Virus record (IMG/VR): IMGVR_UViG_3300044824_000053 | Location: 1-46,921 of that record | Length of the DNA stretch: 46,921 bases | Source: a virus | Reading direction: 5' to 3' (one strand) | Shown: piece by piece, positions 30,055-40,285 of the stretch | Numbering within the stretch: the first letter of the stretch is position 1 | Layout of the letters: the number at the start of each line of letters is the position of its first letter | The notes under the pieces: model-generated | What the model was told of the DNA's origin: nothing | Seen by the model: the letters and a program-made list of their open reading frames with translations, nothing else | The model's database searches: none | Program-made: the position numbers and the translations under genes

Positions 30055-33000
30055 CTATTTAGTAATTCCTCTTCTAACCCTAGAGAGTTCATCGTAAAAG
30101 TCATTAGTCAAGATATTAAACATACTGCCTTTTAACTTTGAACTTTCTATGGAAAGAACTTGAGATTCCTCTCTTCGCATTTTTCCAAGTTCTTCATCAT
30201 TAGATTCAGACTTCCTCTTCCAATATAACTCAGCACGGGCCTCAGCAGGTAATCCTCTCAAATTAGCCCACCATCTCTCATCATCAAGTTTTCTCATCTC
30301 CATTGCAAACTGCATTCTATCATATAGACGGTCTTGAACTTTAACATCCCTAAAGGTATGTATATAGGATGTAATATTTCCTCTTCCATAATTCACATCA
30401 CTTAGATATTTATCAACTTCAGTATCTAATCCTAGATTTTGTATCCAAGTCTTTAAATTACTCTTCTCTTTCTCTTCAGAGATTTCTTTTGAGTATTTAC
30501 TAATTGGGATAGTCATACCAAAGAATCTATCTGAAAGAGGTATATCAGCTAATATCTGAAATATTGTCATATTTTTATACTTCTGATTAGCATCTCCAAA
30601 AGCAAACTCATATCCTTTTCCAGCAAGATTAAACCACATGGAATTAGAAGTAACTATATCTCCACCAGCTCTACGCATTCTCTCTGGAGATAATCCAGTA
30701 AATTTACCTAGATCTTGCAAGGCTTGAGGTGGAGGATCCCAGTGCTTTATTTCCACAGCAGAGTTTGGCCAAGAGAAAAGTCCTTCTTTAGGCATGATAT
30801 CTTTTCCAGAGTTTACATCATAGTTATGTAAATAAGCCTCACGAGCAGCCATAAATGGAGGAATAAGTGAAACTTCAGCAGGTGATGATCTCTTCAATGA
30901 ATCTAATAGTTGTGTATCTTTCTGTTTATGGCCAATAGCTAGAGCTGCAGCATCTTCAAATACAACTTTAAAAAATCTGAGTGATTGAGCAACCGGAATT
31001 TTGAAGTATGGATAACACGTCTGTCCATTGACTTGAGTAGCAAATTTATCTCCTAAAGGAATAACTATATTTCCCTCAGTTACAGAATTACCTTCCAACT
31101 CCTTCATAGTCTTTGGATTTAATAGTCTATTTACATACCAGGCACCTACAGCTACCATTCCAAACTGTGCCAATCTCAAGAATGAATAAGCAGAGGATTT
31201 TGCATTAGCTGTGAAAGGTCTAATAATTGAACGAGATGCTTGTACTGAGGCATTTAAAAAAGGAAACATATTGTTAAGTGCCTTTATCGCACCTCCACCT
31301 TGTCCAAAAGGAAGATATGTATTAGCAGCATATGTTCCCATCTGTCGAATTCCTTTATCTTTATATGCCTCAGCAAAACTCAATCCTTGTTTCTTAGCTA
31401 TAAAAGAAATAGTTTGATTTCTTACAGCTAATCTAACTGTAGCCTCAGCCATATTTCCTAGCTTTCCACCAAACTCCATTATTCCATCTATAGCATCAGG
31501 GATATGTCTTCCTCTTCTATAAATATCTAATCCTTCTCCAGTCAATGATCTGAGTGTTGCACCCTCTTTTAAATAATCTACATATTGCCCAGATCGAGTT
31601 AACAAGTCAGGAATTACACTATTAAGATTCTTAGTTAATTGTCCAATAGTAATAGGTAGAACTGGATTATAAATAGGTTCCCACTTTCCATTTATAAGAA
31701 TACGTGAAGAGAATTGTGCATGAACTAAATGTCGCCCAAAGTTAGCAAGTGCAAATCCCCAGTCTAATCCAGTAGCAAAGGGACGAAGCATAGCTGTTCC
31801 TGAACCTATACGAAGAATATTAGCTAACATATAGCTAATTTCTCTTGAGTTATTCGTCCACTCTTTTGCCATCAAAGGTGAAATATATAACTTATCTTTC
31901 TCTCCAACTGCAATAGGTTTCCAACCTGGTGGAATTACCTCCTCAGTTTCCTCACCTTTTGAATCGATTTTAGATCTAACTAAATCATTTCCTTTATTAT
32001 CCCAAGCAAATTGTTGCAAAGCTTTATTTGCACGGAAGTTCATTACCCTTCCATACATTCTATCAAACTGCTCCATCATTAGAAGTTTGGAAGAAGGTTC
32101 ATAAATATCAGTTTGCTTGCCAAGCTGGAGTGGCTCAACTCCTGAATCATAAACTGATCGTCTGATTGATCCAATTCCTCCAATAGGGGATTCTCTATCA
32201 TATAAATCAGCAAGTTTCGTCTTGAGGTAATTATACTGCAGCAAATCATCCGCTTCTTCCTTACTAATTAATCCTTCAGCTAAGGCATCCTTAACTGGTT
32301 GCTTAGCCCATTCGAAGAATGCATCTGCTCTACGTTGTAACTCTTTAGCCTTTATAGGAGTTAACTTCTCTTTGTTTTCAAAAGTTGCAATATAAGCTTC
32401 TGATTCCTGAGGTGTATATCCAGGAGGGAAATGAAACTTGGCACCTTTAGGTGATTTGGAAATAGCTATCATTCGCATAGAGCGTGTTAACTTATCAATG
32501 ACCTCTACTTCCTTCTTACTCAATCCATTGTAGATTTCTTTAAAAGCTTGTTGCAACTGAACTCTAGCAAGTGAAGATGCATTTCTCGCAGCATCGTGAG
32601 CCATAACTACTTCAAATCCAGGATCTTTATAATGACTTATGAATTCATCAGTTATGTTCTTTGCTGTATCAATACCATAGCGGTTTAAATTTCTCTTGAT
32701 TTTATTCTTGATTTCAATTATAGATGGTTTACTAACTTCTTTAGCTTTATTATAAGTAGATATAACATTATCTGCAGCGGTTGAAAGAGCTTTCATTATC
32801 TCTTCAGTGCCAGGTCCTCCAGACCTCATTAACTTAATCTTACCTTCAGCTAAAGCCTTTTCATATTCAGATTGTTTTGTTCCCAAATGATCTGTTTTCT
32901 CTTCAGAGGTAGGCTTTCTAATAATTCCTTTAGCTTCCAATTGATACCTTGCAGAATATGCAGATGTTTTACTATACCTCTTCATATACTTTTCAACAAA

Positions 33001-34725
33001 CTTCTTATCTCCTTCATGAAGAGTAGCAAACTGATCTTGAGTTACTGGTCGTTCAGCTTTCCTTGCCCAGTTAGCAGCATCACTAACATTCTCCTTCCAA
33101 TCATAAAAGGATTGAGGATAATCTTCTCCTCCAGCAAATTGATACCTATAAGCCTCTGCATTGGCAGCAAGTTGACTAAGAAAGTTCCTTTTGGATTCAA
33201 TGTCAACTTTGTCATCTCCATGTAACCAGCCATTGACTTCAGCTACTTGTGCCCAGACTGTAGTACCAGGATCTTTTTGCGGACCAGTAGGATCTAAATT
33301 AAGTAATTCCTGAGGAGAAGTTGCTACTGATTTAGAACGAGAGTAATTAGCTCTAGAATTTTCAGTTGAATCCTTATCCATAGAATAAGGAGAATCACTT
33401 GCACTAAGTAATACATTATGCTCAGGAGCAGTCCCTACCTCAACATCTATATCCTTAACAGGTTCTTCTAAGTTGTAAAACTTAGTAACTTCAGAATCAG
33501 TTATTTCCTCAGCATGCTTTTCATAGTGTTGTTCAATAGGAGTTTCAAACTTAGGCTTTTCAACTTGTGGAACAACACCTGGTTCACTTTCTCCAAATGC
33601 CTCCTTAGCTTCCTTCCAAGTTTCATCTATGTCAGGTTCGGGTTGTTCAACTTGTTCAGGAATAGTAGGTTTCTCAACTGGTTTTAATTTTCCTGATAAA
33701 TAATCTTCTGCATCCTGATCAGTTACATCATCTATGTCCTTCCCAGTTAACTTCATTATCTCATCAAACTGTGCTCCAGTGATTTTAACATCTGGCATTT
33801 TAGGTTCAGCTTGATAGACAATAGGTTGGGATTTAACCTCTTCAACCTTAGCTTTAGATTCGGCTAAATTTTCCTTGGCATCAACATGAGTTTGTAATTC
33901 AACTGAAGGTGTTAAATCTGGTTCTGGTTCACTTATATTACTCTTAGCTTCCTCCAAAGTCTTGGCATTTTCAACTTTAGCTTCTTGAGGAGTAACATTC
34001 CTAGCTCTTGCAACTCGTTCATTAATCATCTGCCCATGAAGTGCTTTTAGTTTAATTGCATCCTCATGCCATCCATGAGCCATTAAGCCACCAAAGACTG
34101 TATCAACTAAAACTCCAGTAGCTGAATCCTCCATTCCTTGTTTGTCACCAGCTTTTAGTGCATTATAGAACCCAAGAGACTTCTTTAATCCATCTACAAA
34201 AGTCGCAGCAGTAAAAAATCCTCTAGATAAATTAATAATTGCCTTGCCAGCTTGAGGAAATTTACTATATGCACTATCTAGAATATTCCCTATTCCAACT
34301 GAGGCTATTTGCCCAGCCAGCGCTCCTCCATAGACTCCACCAGCAACTCTTGCAATTGATTCATTAGGTAGACCTGAACGAGTTGGCATTTCAGATGGAT
34401 TTTTCATAGTAGGAATTTTCATTCCTAGTTTATCTAATCTTTCAATTGGTAAGTTTACTATTCCAGTTAGAAATTCACCTACAATATGTGCAGATGTACT
34501 CATAAACTGATGAATATACTCATCACCTTGATTTCCTGAAAACTTAGGAAATGGCAATAGAGTTGGTTCACTCTTTGGTGCTGGACCTATTGTTTCTTGA
34601 GTAGGAATAGTAACAGGAGTTTTCTCCTTATCCTTCATCAACTCATCAATGCTAGGTAGTGCCTTCTTCTCCTGCTCACTCGTTAACTCATCTAATGACC
34701 TAATTCCACTATTCGAAGATGCCAT
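30055..34725 (-). CDS. Giant internal virion / polyvalent-type protein (LPD38-like)
   Basis: 1556 residues, the largest product and the last of the late unit. The N-terminal 500 residues contain a glycine-rich amphipathic segment (residues 130-200) and acidic, low-complexity linkers rich in P, E, V and K. The middle (about 680-950) is helical. From about 980 to 1290 a block with LRPFATGLDWGFALANFGRHL, FLNASVQASRSIIRPF and YFKIPVAQSLRFF resembles the large polyvalent protein associated domain LPD38. Such proteins are packaged in podovirus heads and enter the cell with DNA. Function is inferred from size, place and this resemblance. Confidence 0.75.
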   Translation of the reverse strand: MASSNSGIRSLDELTSEQEKKALPSIDELMKDKEKTPVTIPTQETIGPAPKSEPTLLPFPKFSGNQGDEYIHQFMSTSAHIVGEFLTGIVNLPIERLDKLGMKIPTMKNPSEMPTRSGLPNESIARVAGGVYGGALAGQIASVGIGNILDSAYSKFPQAGKAIINLSRGFFTAATFVDGLKKSLGFYNALKAGDKQGMEDSATGVLVDTVFGGLMAHGWHEDAIKLKALHGQMINERVARARNVTPQEAKVENAKTLEEAKSNISEPEPDLTPSVELQTHVDAKENLAESKAKVEEVKSQPIVYQAEPKMPDVKITGAQFDEIMKLTGKDIDDVTDQDAEDYLSGKLKPVEKPTIPEQVEQPEPDIDETWKEAKEAFGESEPGVVPQVEKPKFETPIEQHYEKHAEEITDSEVTKFYNLEEPVKDIDVEVGTAPEHNVLLSASDSPYSMDKDSTENSRANYSRSKSVATSPQELLNLDPTGPQKDPGTTVWAQVAEVNGWLHGDDKVDIESKRNFLSQLAANAEAYRYQFAGGEDYPQSFYDWKENVSDAANWARKAERPVTQDQFATLHEGDKKFVEKYMKRYSKTSAYSARYQLEAKGIIRKPTSEEKTDHLGTKQSEYEKALAEGKIKLMRSGGPGTEEIMKALSTAADNVISTYNKAKEVSKPSIIEIKNKIKRNLNRYGIDTAKNITDEFISHYKDPGFEVVMAHDAARNASSLARVQLQQAFKEIYNGLSKKEVEVIDKLTRSMRMIAISKSPKGAKFHFPPGYTPQESEAYIATFENKEKLTPIKAKELQRRADAFFEWAKQPVKDALAEGLISKEEADDLLQYNYLKTKLADLYDRESPIGGIGSIRRSVYDSGVEPLQLGKQTDIYEPSSKLLMMEQFDRMYGRVMNFRANKALQQFAWDNKGNDLVRSKIDSKGEETEEVIPPGWKPIAVGEKDKLYISPLMAKEWTNNSREISYMLANILRIGSGTAMLRPFATGLDWGFALANFGRHLVHAQFSSRILINGKWEPIYNPVLPITIGQLTKNLNSVIPDLLTRSGQYVDYLKEGATLRSLTGEGLDIYRRGRHIPDAIDGIMEFGGKLGNMAEATVRLAVRNQTISFIAKKQGLSFAEAYKDKGIRQMGTYAANTYLPFGQGGGAIKALNNMFPFLNASVQASRSIIRPFTANAKSSAYSFLRLAQFGMVAVGAWYVNRLLNPKTMKELEGNSVTEGNIVIPLGDKFATQVNGQTCYPYFKIPVAQSLRFFKVVFEDAAALAIGHKQKDTQLLDSLKRSSPAEVSLIPPFMAAREAYLHNYDVNSGKDIMPKEGLFSWPNSAVEIKHWDPPPQALQDLGKFTGLSPERMRRAGGDIVTSNSMWFNLAGKGYEFAFGDANQKYKNMTIFQILADIPLSDRFFGMTIPISKYSKEISEEKEKSNLKTWIQNLGLDTEVDKYLSDVNYGRGNITSYIHTFRDVKVQDRLYDRMQFAMEMRKLDDERWWANLRGLPAEARAELYWKRKSESNDEELGKMRREESQVLSIESSKLKGSMFNILTNDFYDELSRVRRGITK

Positions 34726-36001
34726 AAGTAAAAGGCTCCGTCTTAGCTGGTCTTACTACCTTACCCTCTTTATCCTTAATTTCTGCCCACTTAATAATAA
34801 CTATAAGATCTTTTCCTGCCATCTGTTCATGAACAATCTCACCTTTATTATTCTGAATATACTGTTCAATGAACTCTTTTCGTTTAGTAGCTTTAAACTT
34901 GTCCTCACCTATAGCATAATCTTCATCTGATGTAAGTTTTCCTTGAGCATTCTTTACAGGGACAGAATCTCTTATTGCCTGTCTCATTATAGGCGTGTTC
35001 ATATATTTATCAAGATCATTCTCAAACTTATCTGATCCTAAATATTGAGTTTTCTTCAACTGATCCATTGCAGACTCTTTTGCTACTTCACCTGCAAGAT
35101 CAATCTTTGTAGCCCCAGCCTTCTTTAAAGCCAACTGATAGTCAAAGAAAGTTCCTTTAAAACCTTGAGATTTTGCTAGTTCATAATTTCTCTGTTCAGT
35201 TGGATCTGCAGAAGACTTTTCCTTCCACTCTTTCAATGAACCTTTAAATCCATTATTCTCTTTATCATACTCATACATCTGTTCATCAGCAGGAGTTGTT
35301 TCCTTCTGTGCTTTAAACCAAGCTATTTGTGATTCCTCTTGTCGTCTTTGATCTTCAGATTTATAGTTTTCAATCTGTATTCCCTTAAGAGCATTCTCCA
35401 TTGCATCATTGACTGTCTGTCTATGATGTTCATAAAGATCATTCAAAGACTTCTGTCTCATCTGCTCCATAGTCAACTTCTCATTTACCACAGACTGCAT
35501 CATCTCAGGTGTTAGGCCAGCTAGATCAGATGCAGAAAAATTAAGCTGGCCAGGTTGAAAAGGGTTGAATTGTCCTTGGTTTGGCATAGGTGAATCCATC
35601 TGTGTTCCACCTCCAGTGTTCTTAGGACTTATCATAGGTACACCTGTAGTTCCTGGATCTGGACCAGGAGAACCAACAGGAGTTTCTCTTGCAACTTTAA
35701 ATGACAATCCTTTATCATCAACAGATGCATTAACTCCAGGCATTTGACCAGAAAGTACACGTTGCATCATCTTAGCATAGTTTTGACTTGAAATATCACC
35801 TTGAACAGCCGAATTTAAGTTCTTTCCAAGACTACCTGTTTGACTTATATCAGCTCCTGATGCTGAAAGATACTGAGCAAACATCTTGTTACTAAACAAT
35901 CCTTTCAACTTATCAAGGAACCCACCACCCTTTCCAGATAATCCAGTATCATAATCCTGCCCCGTATCCATAGGATCCAAACCTGCCATATTTGTAGACA
36001 T
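34709..36001 (-). CDS. Putative internal virion protein
   Basis: 430 residues with a Gly/Pro/Gln-rich segment (105-150), a long charged helix (residues 175-240) and two related motifs, NNGFKGSLKEWKE and SQGFKGTFFDYQ, which look like a short internal repeat often seen in structural phage proteins. It overlaps the giant protein gene by 17 bp and follows another internal-protein-like gene. This suggests a set of ejected proteins as in podoviruses. Strong AGGAG site. Function inferred. Confidence 0.65.
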   Translation of the reverse strand: MSTNMAGLDPMDTGQDYDTGLSGKGGGFLDKLKGLFSNKMFAQYLSASGADISQTGSLGKNLNSAVQGDISSQNYAKMMQRVLSGQMPGVNASVDDKGLSFKVARETPVGSPGPDPGTTGVPMISPKNTGGGTQMDSPMPNQGQFNPFQPGQLNFSASDLAGLTPEMMQSVVNEKLTMEQMRQKSLNDLYEHHRQTVNDAMENALKGIQIENYKSEDQRRQEESQIAWFKAQKETTPADEQMYEYDKENNGFKGSLKEWKEKSSADPTEQRNYELAKSQGFKGTFFDYQLALKKAGATKIDLAGEVAKESAMDQLKKTQYLGSDKFENDLDKYMNTPIMRQAIRDSVPVKNAQGKLTSDEDYAIGEDKFKATKRKEFIEQYIQNNKGEIVHEQMAGKDLIVIIKWAEIKDKEGKVVRPAKTEPFTYGIFE

Positions 36002-36013
36002 AAATTCTCCTAA

Positions 36014-36808
36014 TTATAAAAACATAGATGCTGCACCTACACCTTGTAGTATTCCACCAAGAACTCCACCACTTTGTTTTTGTGTTTGTGTAGATGTACT
36101 ACTTGTCTGTTGAGGTTGATTCATAGTCCCAATTGCCGCTCGTTCATATTCAAGAATTGTAAAAGGCCAGACTGCACTCTTAGCTTCAATATCAAGATTA
36201 TGTGTATCTATTGATACTTTAGATTGAATATAGAATTTAAGAATATCTGCATATTGAGTTATAACTACTTTATTCCATTCCAAGTGGGCTCTCCATCTTT
36301 CAGTTGCCACAGGAATCAAACTCCTTTGAAGATCTGCAGAGAAACGGGCTAATGCCTTGAGTCTTGCAGTTTCGATCAATGATCTACCAGTCACAAAGGA
36401 GGAACTCATAACTGCATTCATATCCCGCATTCCAGTTTCAAAACGAGGAAGTTCACGCTCAGTTATGTCATCATCTAAAAGATCTGCCTCTTGAGCAATA
36501 ATATTCTGAATAATAGGCCCTGTTGTAGTATCTGTAAATATCTCATCAAACAACGAGTCAATATCCAGTCCAGCCATGAACTTCCCAAACATATCATATA
36601 AAGCTGGATATGAATCTAATATAAATCCAGAACCAAAGAAAGCATTTTCAAAAGCTAATTCTGTATAGTTTGCATAAGGGCTAGCATCAACAGCTGCACT
36701 TTCTTCTGCTTGAAGCTTAGTAACAAATGCCTGATGCATAGTCTCAATATAAGGAGCATATCTAATCATTGTCGTACTTGCTCCTGAAGTTGTAGATCCC
36801 TTTCCCAT
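36014..36808 (-). CDS. Putative internal virion or tail-associated protein
   Basis: 264 residues. The middle is a long helical region (RWRAHLEWNKVVITQYADILKFYI near 168), and the end is Gln/Ser/Thr-rich, closing in a glycine-rich hydrophobic tail (GGVLGGILQGVGAASMFL) that could interact with membrane. This organisation is like small DNA-ejection proteins. GGAGG precedes the ATG. No certain family. Confidence 0.62.
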   Translation of the reverse strand: MGKGSTTSGASTTMIRYAPYIETMHQAFVTKLQAEESAAVDASPYANYTELAFENAFFGSGFILDSYPALYDMFGKFMAGLDIDSLFDEIFTDTTTGPIIQNIIAQEADLLDDDITERELPRFETGMRDMNAVMSSSFVTGRSLIETARLKALARFSADLQRSLIPVATERWRAHLEWNKVVITQYADILKFYIQSKVSIDTHNLDIEAKSAVWPFTILEYERAAIGTMNQPQQTSSTSTQTQKQSGGVLGGILQGVGAASMFL

Positions 36809-36809
36809 C

Positions 36810-37241
36810 TTATACCTCCAATGAGAGACTTCTAAATCGTTCAGTAAATCCTATGGATTTTGCAATCTCAAATACCCTAGGATTATTTGAATAGGCAATT
36901 AACTTCTTACATTTCATACTATAAGCAAACTTCTTTACTTCTCTAAGATCAGATTCCCACTGTATTGGATCAACACTTTTGAATGAATATAAACAAGAAA
37001 TAGCTAGAGATCTCTCCTTGGTCATTTCATCTAGAGTTATCCTAGTAATCCATAAACCTAGTAATTGTTTCTGTTCATCAACTCTAACAAAGCACTGAGA
37101 TTTGCCATTGAGAAGAGAGATTAATAATTCTCTAAAATACTTAGGTGCATCTATTTCAGGTACATGGTCTACAGATTTAGATGCAAACTTAATAACATCC
37201 CAGACTTGTTCAATCTGATTAGGAAGAAGTTGAATGACCAT
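36810..37241 (-). CDS. GNAT-like acetyltransferase-fold protein
   Basis: 143 residues. The sequence FVRVDEQKQLLGLWITRI, then a helix and KKLIAYSNNPRVFEIAKSIGFTERFRSL, follows the GNAT acetyltransferase pattern, including the terminal N-x-R-x-x-x-x-x-x-x-x-G-F signature. GNAT-fold proteins in virion gene clusters of podoviruses are common and may be structural rather than catalytic. The ATG at 37239-37241 directly follows a 25-bp palindrome; a TTG at 37253 lies inside it. Confidence 0.68.
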   Translation of the reverse strand: MVIQLLPNQIEQVWDVIKFASKSVDHVPEIDAPKYFRELLISLLNGKSQCFVRVDEQKQLLGLWITRITLDEMTKERSLAISCLYSFKSVDPIQWESDLREVKKFAYSMKCKKLIAYSNNPRVFEIAKSIGFTERFRSLSLEV

Positions 37242-37266
37242 AGTTTGTTCCAAACCAAAACGATCT
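37242..37266. repeat. 25-bp dispersed palindrome, copy 12
   Basis: Left arm AGTTTGTTCCA (degenerate), right arm CAAAACGATCT. It lies between two late genes: it overlaps the stop codon of one and abuts the ATG of the next, as copy 1 abuts terminase. Confidence 0.75.
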
Positions 37267-38341
37267 ATTGGACTGAATTAAGTGAATCAAATCCGTGCAT
37301 TGCACCTGTAATTCGAATATAGTCAAGTTTAAACTGTTCATAAATCAAGGACTTTAATCTAAATCTAAACTCAACTCCATAACAAGGCAGCCGGCAAGTC
37401 CCATCTGGATTAACTAGTTTCCAAGGTGTAGTTTTCCAATCTTCATTGTTCTTTAGACGAGTATCAATCTGCATTAGCAAGCGCATCATTAAGTTAGTGC
37501 CAACTTCTACATACTGAATAGTCTTTGGCTTTCTTGAGTTGAAATCATAGATGTCAGTACAAATCTCAAATGGTTGAGGTTTAATTGTACTAGAAGAAGT
37601 TACATAAAGTTTTCCATCTCCTATCCCCATCCCAGTAAAGTATGCCGGGCCTTGACTAAAACTTTGAAAAAGTGTAGAGTAAACAAATCCTTGAATCCCA
37701 TCACAGATATAAAGCAATCCTGTTAGATAGTCTAATGTCATAACTGGATTAGTCAACTGTGATAAAAACTCAGAATAATCAAGTAGTTCAAGACCTTTGG
37801 TAGATAACTTAAATAATTTAAAGGAACCATTCTCAATAAAATAATGAGTTCCTGAATCTCCAACAATAGCAGTCTTACAAACTATCCCTTGGCGATTTAT
37901 AGTTTCAAGTCCAAAGTTGCTAGTTGACTTATTGACTTCCAACTTGAATGGACGTAAGATTGAAATCCCATTAGTACCATATATAACTAATTGATCATTT
38001 CCTAGTTTTTTAATCTCATAAACAGTTCCTGGCCAATCAAGTGGTCTCTCACCTGCAACACCAGACTCATCAATGGTAAAGTCTATACGACCTATCTTAC
38101 TCCACTTGATCCAATTACTTTGATTATGATCTAAGGTAACATATCCGTTGTCAATTCCTAATGTTATCTCAATGGGACCATAATCTATAAATTGTCCAGG
38201 AGCGTGTTTTCCAACTACATTTAATGTTAGTTGAATTGGCTCAGCAGCTATAATATTCTCTAGAGGTTTTCCCTTAATCCCTAAAGTTACCTGAATACTA
38301 TTCGTACTAATAATTAGTGGATTTAAGAATATTACAGACAT
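37265..38341 (-). CDS. Putative tail/virion protein with beta-propeller-like body
   Basis: 358 residues, mostly beta-strand. The first 75 residues contain three repeats of a short strand motif (IQVTLGIKGK, IQLTLNVVGK, IEITLGIDNG). The rest looks like a propeller (VIYGTNGISIL, TLDYLTGLLYICDG). It may form the tail tube or nozzle together with the next three genes. AGGAG precedes the ATG. No family name can be given with certainty. Confidence 0.6.
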   Translation of the reverse strand: MSVIFLNPLIISTNSIQVTLGIKGKPLENIIAAEPIQLTLNVVGKHAPGQFIDYGPIEITLGIDNGYVTLDHNQSNWIKWSKIGRIDFTIDESGVAGERPLDWPGTVYEIKKLGNDQLVIYGTNGISILRPFKLEVNKSTSNFGLETINRQGIVCKTAIVGDSGTHYFIENGSFKLFKLSTKGLELLDYSEFLSQLTNPVMTLDYLTGLLYICDGIQGFVYSTLFQSFSQGPAYFTGMGIGDGKLYVTSSSTIKPQPFEICTDIYDFNSRKPKTIQYVEVGTNLMMRLLMQIDTRLKNNEDWKTTPWKLVNPDGTCRLPCYGVEFRFRLKSLIYEQFKLDYIRITGAMHGFDSLNSVQ

Positions 38342-38350
38342 CTAAGACTC

Positions 38351-38776
38351 CTAGATGAGATCAACTTCTGGATTTGCAATAGTTAGAGTACCACCATCTA
38401 CTTGTGTAAAGTCTTGGCCAAAATCTATGAATCCAACTATAGCTTCCCCAGATATAGTTGCATCTAGAATAATAGCTCCATTTGCTGGACCTATTGATCC
38501 ACCTGAAGCAGTCCAAGACGGGTTTCCCCACTTGACTGAACACTCCTCATTTGTATCATCTTCAAGAACCACTACACTAGTTAAAGTTTTTGTATCTTGA
38601 GTATAGCCATAGTTAGTAGCCAATTCGTTTGCAACTACATCTGCATGTACTTTATGATTATTCCTATCAAAGTTAAATCCACTAGCCATAAGAATAATCT
38701 TAAATGAATCAGATGCAAAACTAACTGCTTTTGTTGCAAGTAAGTACTTAAAGTGTATTGCCGCCTGATTTGCCAT
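38351..38776 (-). CDS. Conserved phage structural protein
   Basis: 141 residues. The pattern IHFKYLLATKAVSFASDSFKIILMASGFNFDRNNH...ELATNYGYTQDTKTL...GFIDFG is one I know from many phage virion gene clusters, where it is annotated as a tail or structural protein. It is beta-rich. AGGAGAT precedes the ATG. Probably a small tail-tip or fiber-base component. Confidence 0.7.
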   Translation of the reverse strand: MANQAAIHFKYLLATKAVSFASDSFKIILMASGFNFDRNNHKVHADVVANELATNYGYTQDTKTLTSVVVLEDDTNEECSVKWGNPSWTASGGSIGPANGAIILDATISGEAIVGFIDFGQDFTQVDGGTLTIANPEVDLI

Positions 38777-38785
38777 ATTTATCTC

Positions 38786-39865
38786 CTAAAAAGGTGCAAC
38801 TCCGCCTGCTGGTGATAGATCATAGAATGGTGTTTGAACTGGTATCCAAGTTACTCCATGATCTAGAGAATATACAAAAGATACCATATAGACATTTGTT
38901 TTCCCTGATAGTAATTTCTCAAAATGATAGCTACTATATACAATCATTCCATTATAATAACTAATATTACAAGGTCCACTCTGTGCTACTGTACCATCTC
39001 TAGAAATTGTTGCTACTTTTGTCCAAGTAGTTCCATCACTACTTCTCCAAATATCTGTATGTTCAAGAATTGATTGATCTAAGTAACCAATTTTTATAGC
39101 TAAATAATAATAGCTTCCATCATAAGTAAATGAAGTTGATTGAACAGTATAACTATAGTCATAAGCTGCTACAATCGTTCTATCATTCCATGTAATTCCA
39201 TCTGAAGATGTAGATATATATAAATTACTATTTATATAAAGATCAGCATATAATCTAATAAATAGTCCATTTAAAAGATCTATTCCAAGTACATTTAAAT
39301 AAGTATAATAATGTATAGGACCAGGCGGGGTATAGTTATCTTCTGATATTGTACTTACTAAAGTCCAAACTCCACCTGAATACTTATGAATATTTTGATG
39401 CTGAAGCTGTTGATATGGAGAAGTTAAAGCTGTTGTAATTACAACTGACAATAAATAAAGATTACCATCCACTCCCAATTCCAAGCTATATGGTAGGCTA
39501 GTAGAAGTAAATTTAGGTGTAGCCGAGTAAATTAATACAGGATTAAAAGAAGCTCCATTATCAGAAGATACATAGTCATATAAAGAAGTATAATTAACAG
39601 ATAGAGAAAAAGTGGCTACTAAAACATGAATATTTCCACTATTATCTATAGCAATTATTCTTGCAGATAAAAGTTTAATATTAGGATTTGGAGGTGTAAT
39701 AGTACAACTATTAATTAAACCTGATGTATTAAATGTAAGTATTCGAAAGGTAGTTGTAGTACTTCCACCTACTACTACATCTTTATAAAATACAGCTACA
39801 CTAATAATCCCATTAGTACAGACACCCATATCTAAAATGCCTGCACAATTAGTAATTACTGGCAC
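38786..39865 (-). CDS. Beta-propeller virion protein with sialidase-type (BNR-like) repeats
   Basis: 359 residues of repeated strands with Asp-box-like segments such as SSDGITWND, SSDGTTWTK and SLDHGVTWIP (S-x-D-x-G-x-T-W), typical of sialidase/BNR propellers. In a tail cluster this suggests a host-surface-binding or structural propeller. No sialidase catalytic arginine triad can be assigned. GTG start with GGAGG upstream, right after the previous stop. Confidence 0.75.
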   Translation of the reverse strand: MPVITNCAGILDMGVCTNGIISVAVFYKDVVVGGSTTTTFRILTFNTSGLINSCTITPPNPNIKLLSARIIAIDNSGNIHVLVATFSLSVNYTSLYDYVSSDNGASFNPVLIYSATPKFTSTSLPYSLELGVDGNLYLLSVVITTALTSPYQQLQHQNIHKYSGGVWTLVSTISEDNYTPPGPIHYYTYLNVLGIDLLNGLFIRLYADLYINSNLYISTSSDGITWNDRTIVAAYDYSYTVQSTSFTYDGSYYYLAIKIGYLDQSILEHTDIWRSSDGTTWTKVATISRDGTVAQSGPCNISYYNGMIVYSSYHFEKLLSGKTNVYMVSFVYSLDHGVTWIPVQTPFYDLSPAGGVAPF

Positions 39866-40285
39866 TTAATATGCCTCCGAATGAATAAGGGTCCAAGACT
39901 GCTTATTAGTATTATACTGAAGTATGTATATAGTAGGATTTGAAACCTTATCATCTGTAGTAAAAAACCAAATTAATCCATTTCCTACATTAATAGCATT
40001 CATTGGACAACTCCACCAAGGAAAAGATAGAGGAGGAACTGGAGTATGCCAATGCCCACATTCAGAATGCTTAATCTGATCACCTATAGTATAAGCTATT
40101 GTTTTATCAGGCATTGGCCATATCTGTGGTTCTGAACTTTCATTTCCATCATAGTTATCTAAAGCAGAATTTCTGCCATTCTGTTGCCATCTAGGATTAT
40201 TTAGATAACCCCACTTACTTAATTGAGGAGTAAATGGCCAAGGACCTATAACTTTCTTCCAATCAATGACTGACATAAGATCCAT
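39866..40285 (-). CDS. Putative virion protein
   Basis: 139 residues, tryptophan-rich (WPFTPQLSKWGYLN, LSFPWWSCPM), beta-like, of unknown function. It overlaps the preceding gene; an internal ATG at 40276 would shorten it by three residues. The three genes from 38786 to 40841 may together make one propeller-type tail component split over several chains. Confidence 0.58.
   Translation of the reverse strand: MDLMSVIDWKKVIGPWPFTPQLSKWGYLNNPRWQQNGRNSALDNYDGNESSEPQIWPMPDKTIAYTIGDQIKHSECGHWHTPVPPLSFPWWSCPMNAINVGNGLIWFFTTDDKVSNPTIYILQYNTNKQSWTLIHSEAY

Noticed and set aside
33184-33208. Weak palindrome match in the giant protein gene (AGTTCCTTTTGGAT)
   Set aside because: The right arm is unrelated; most likely coding coincidence.
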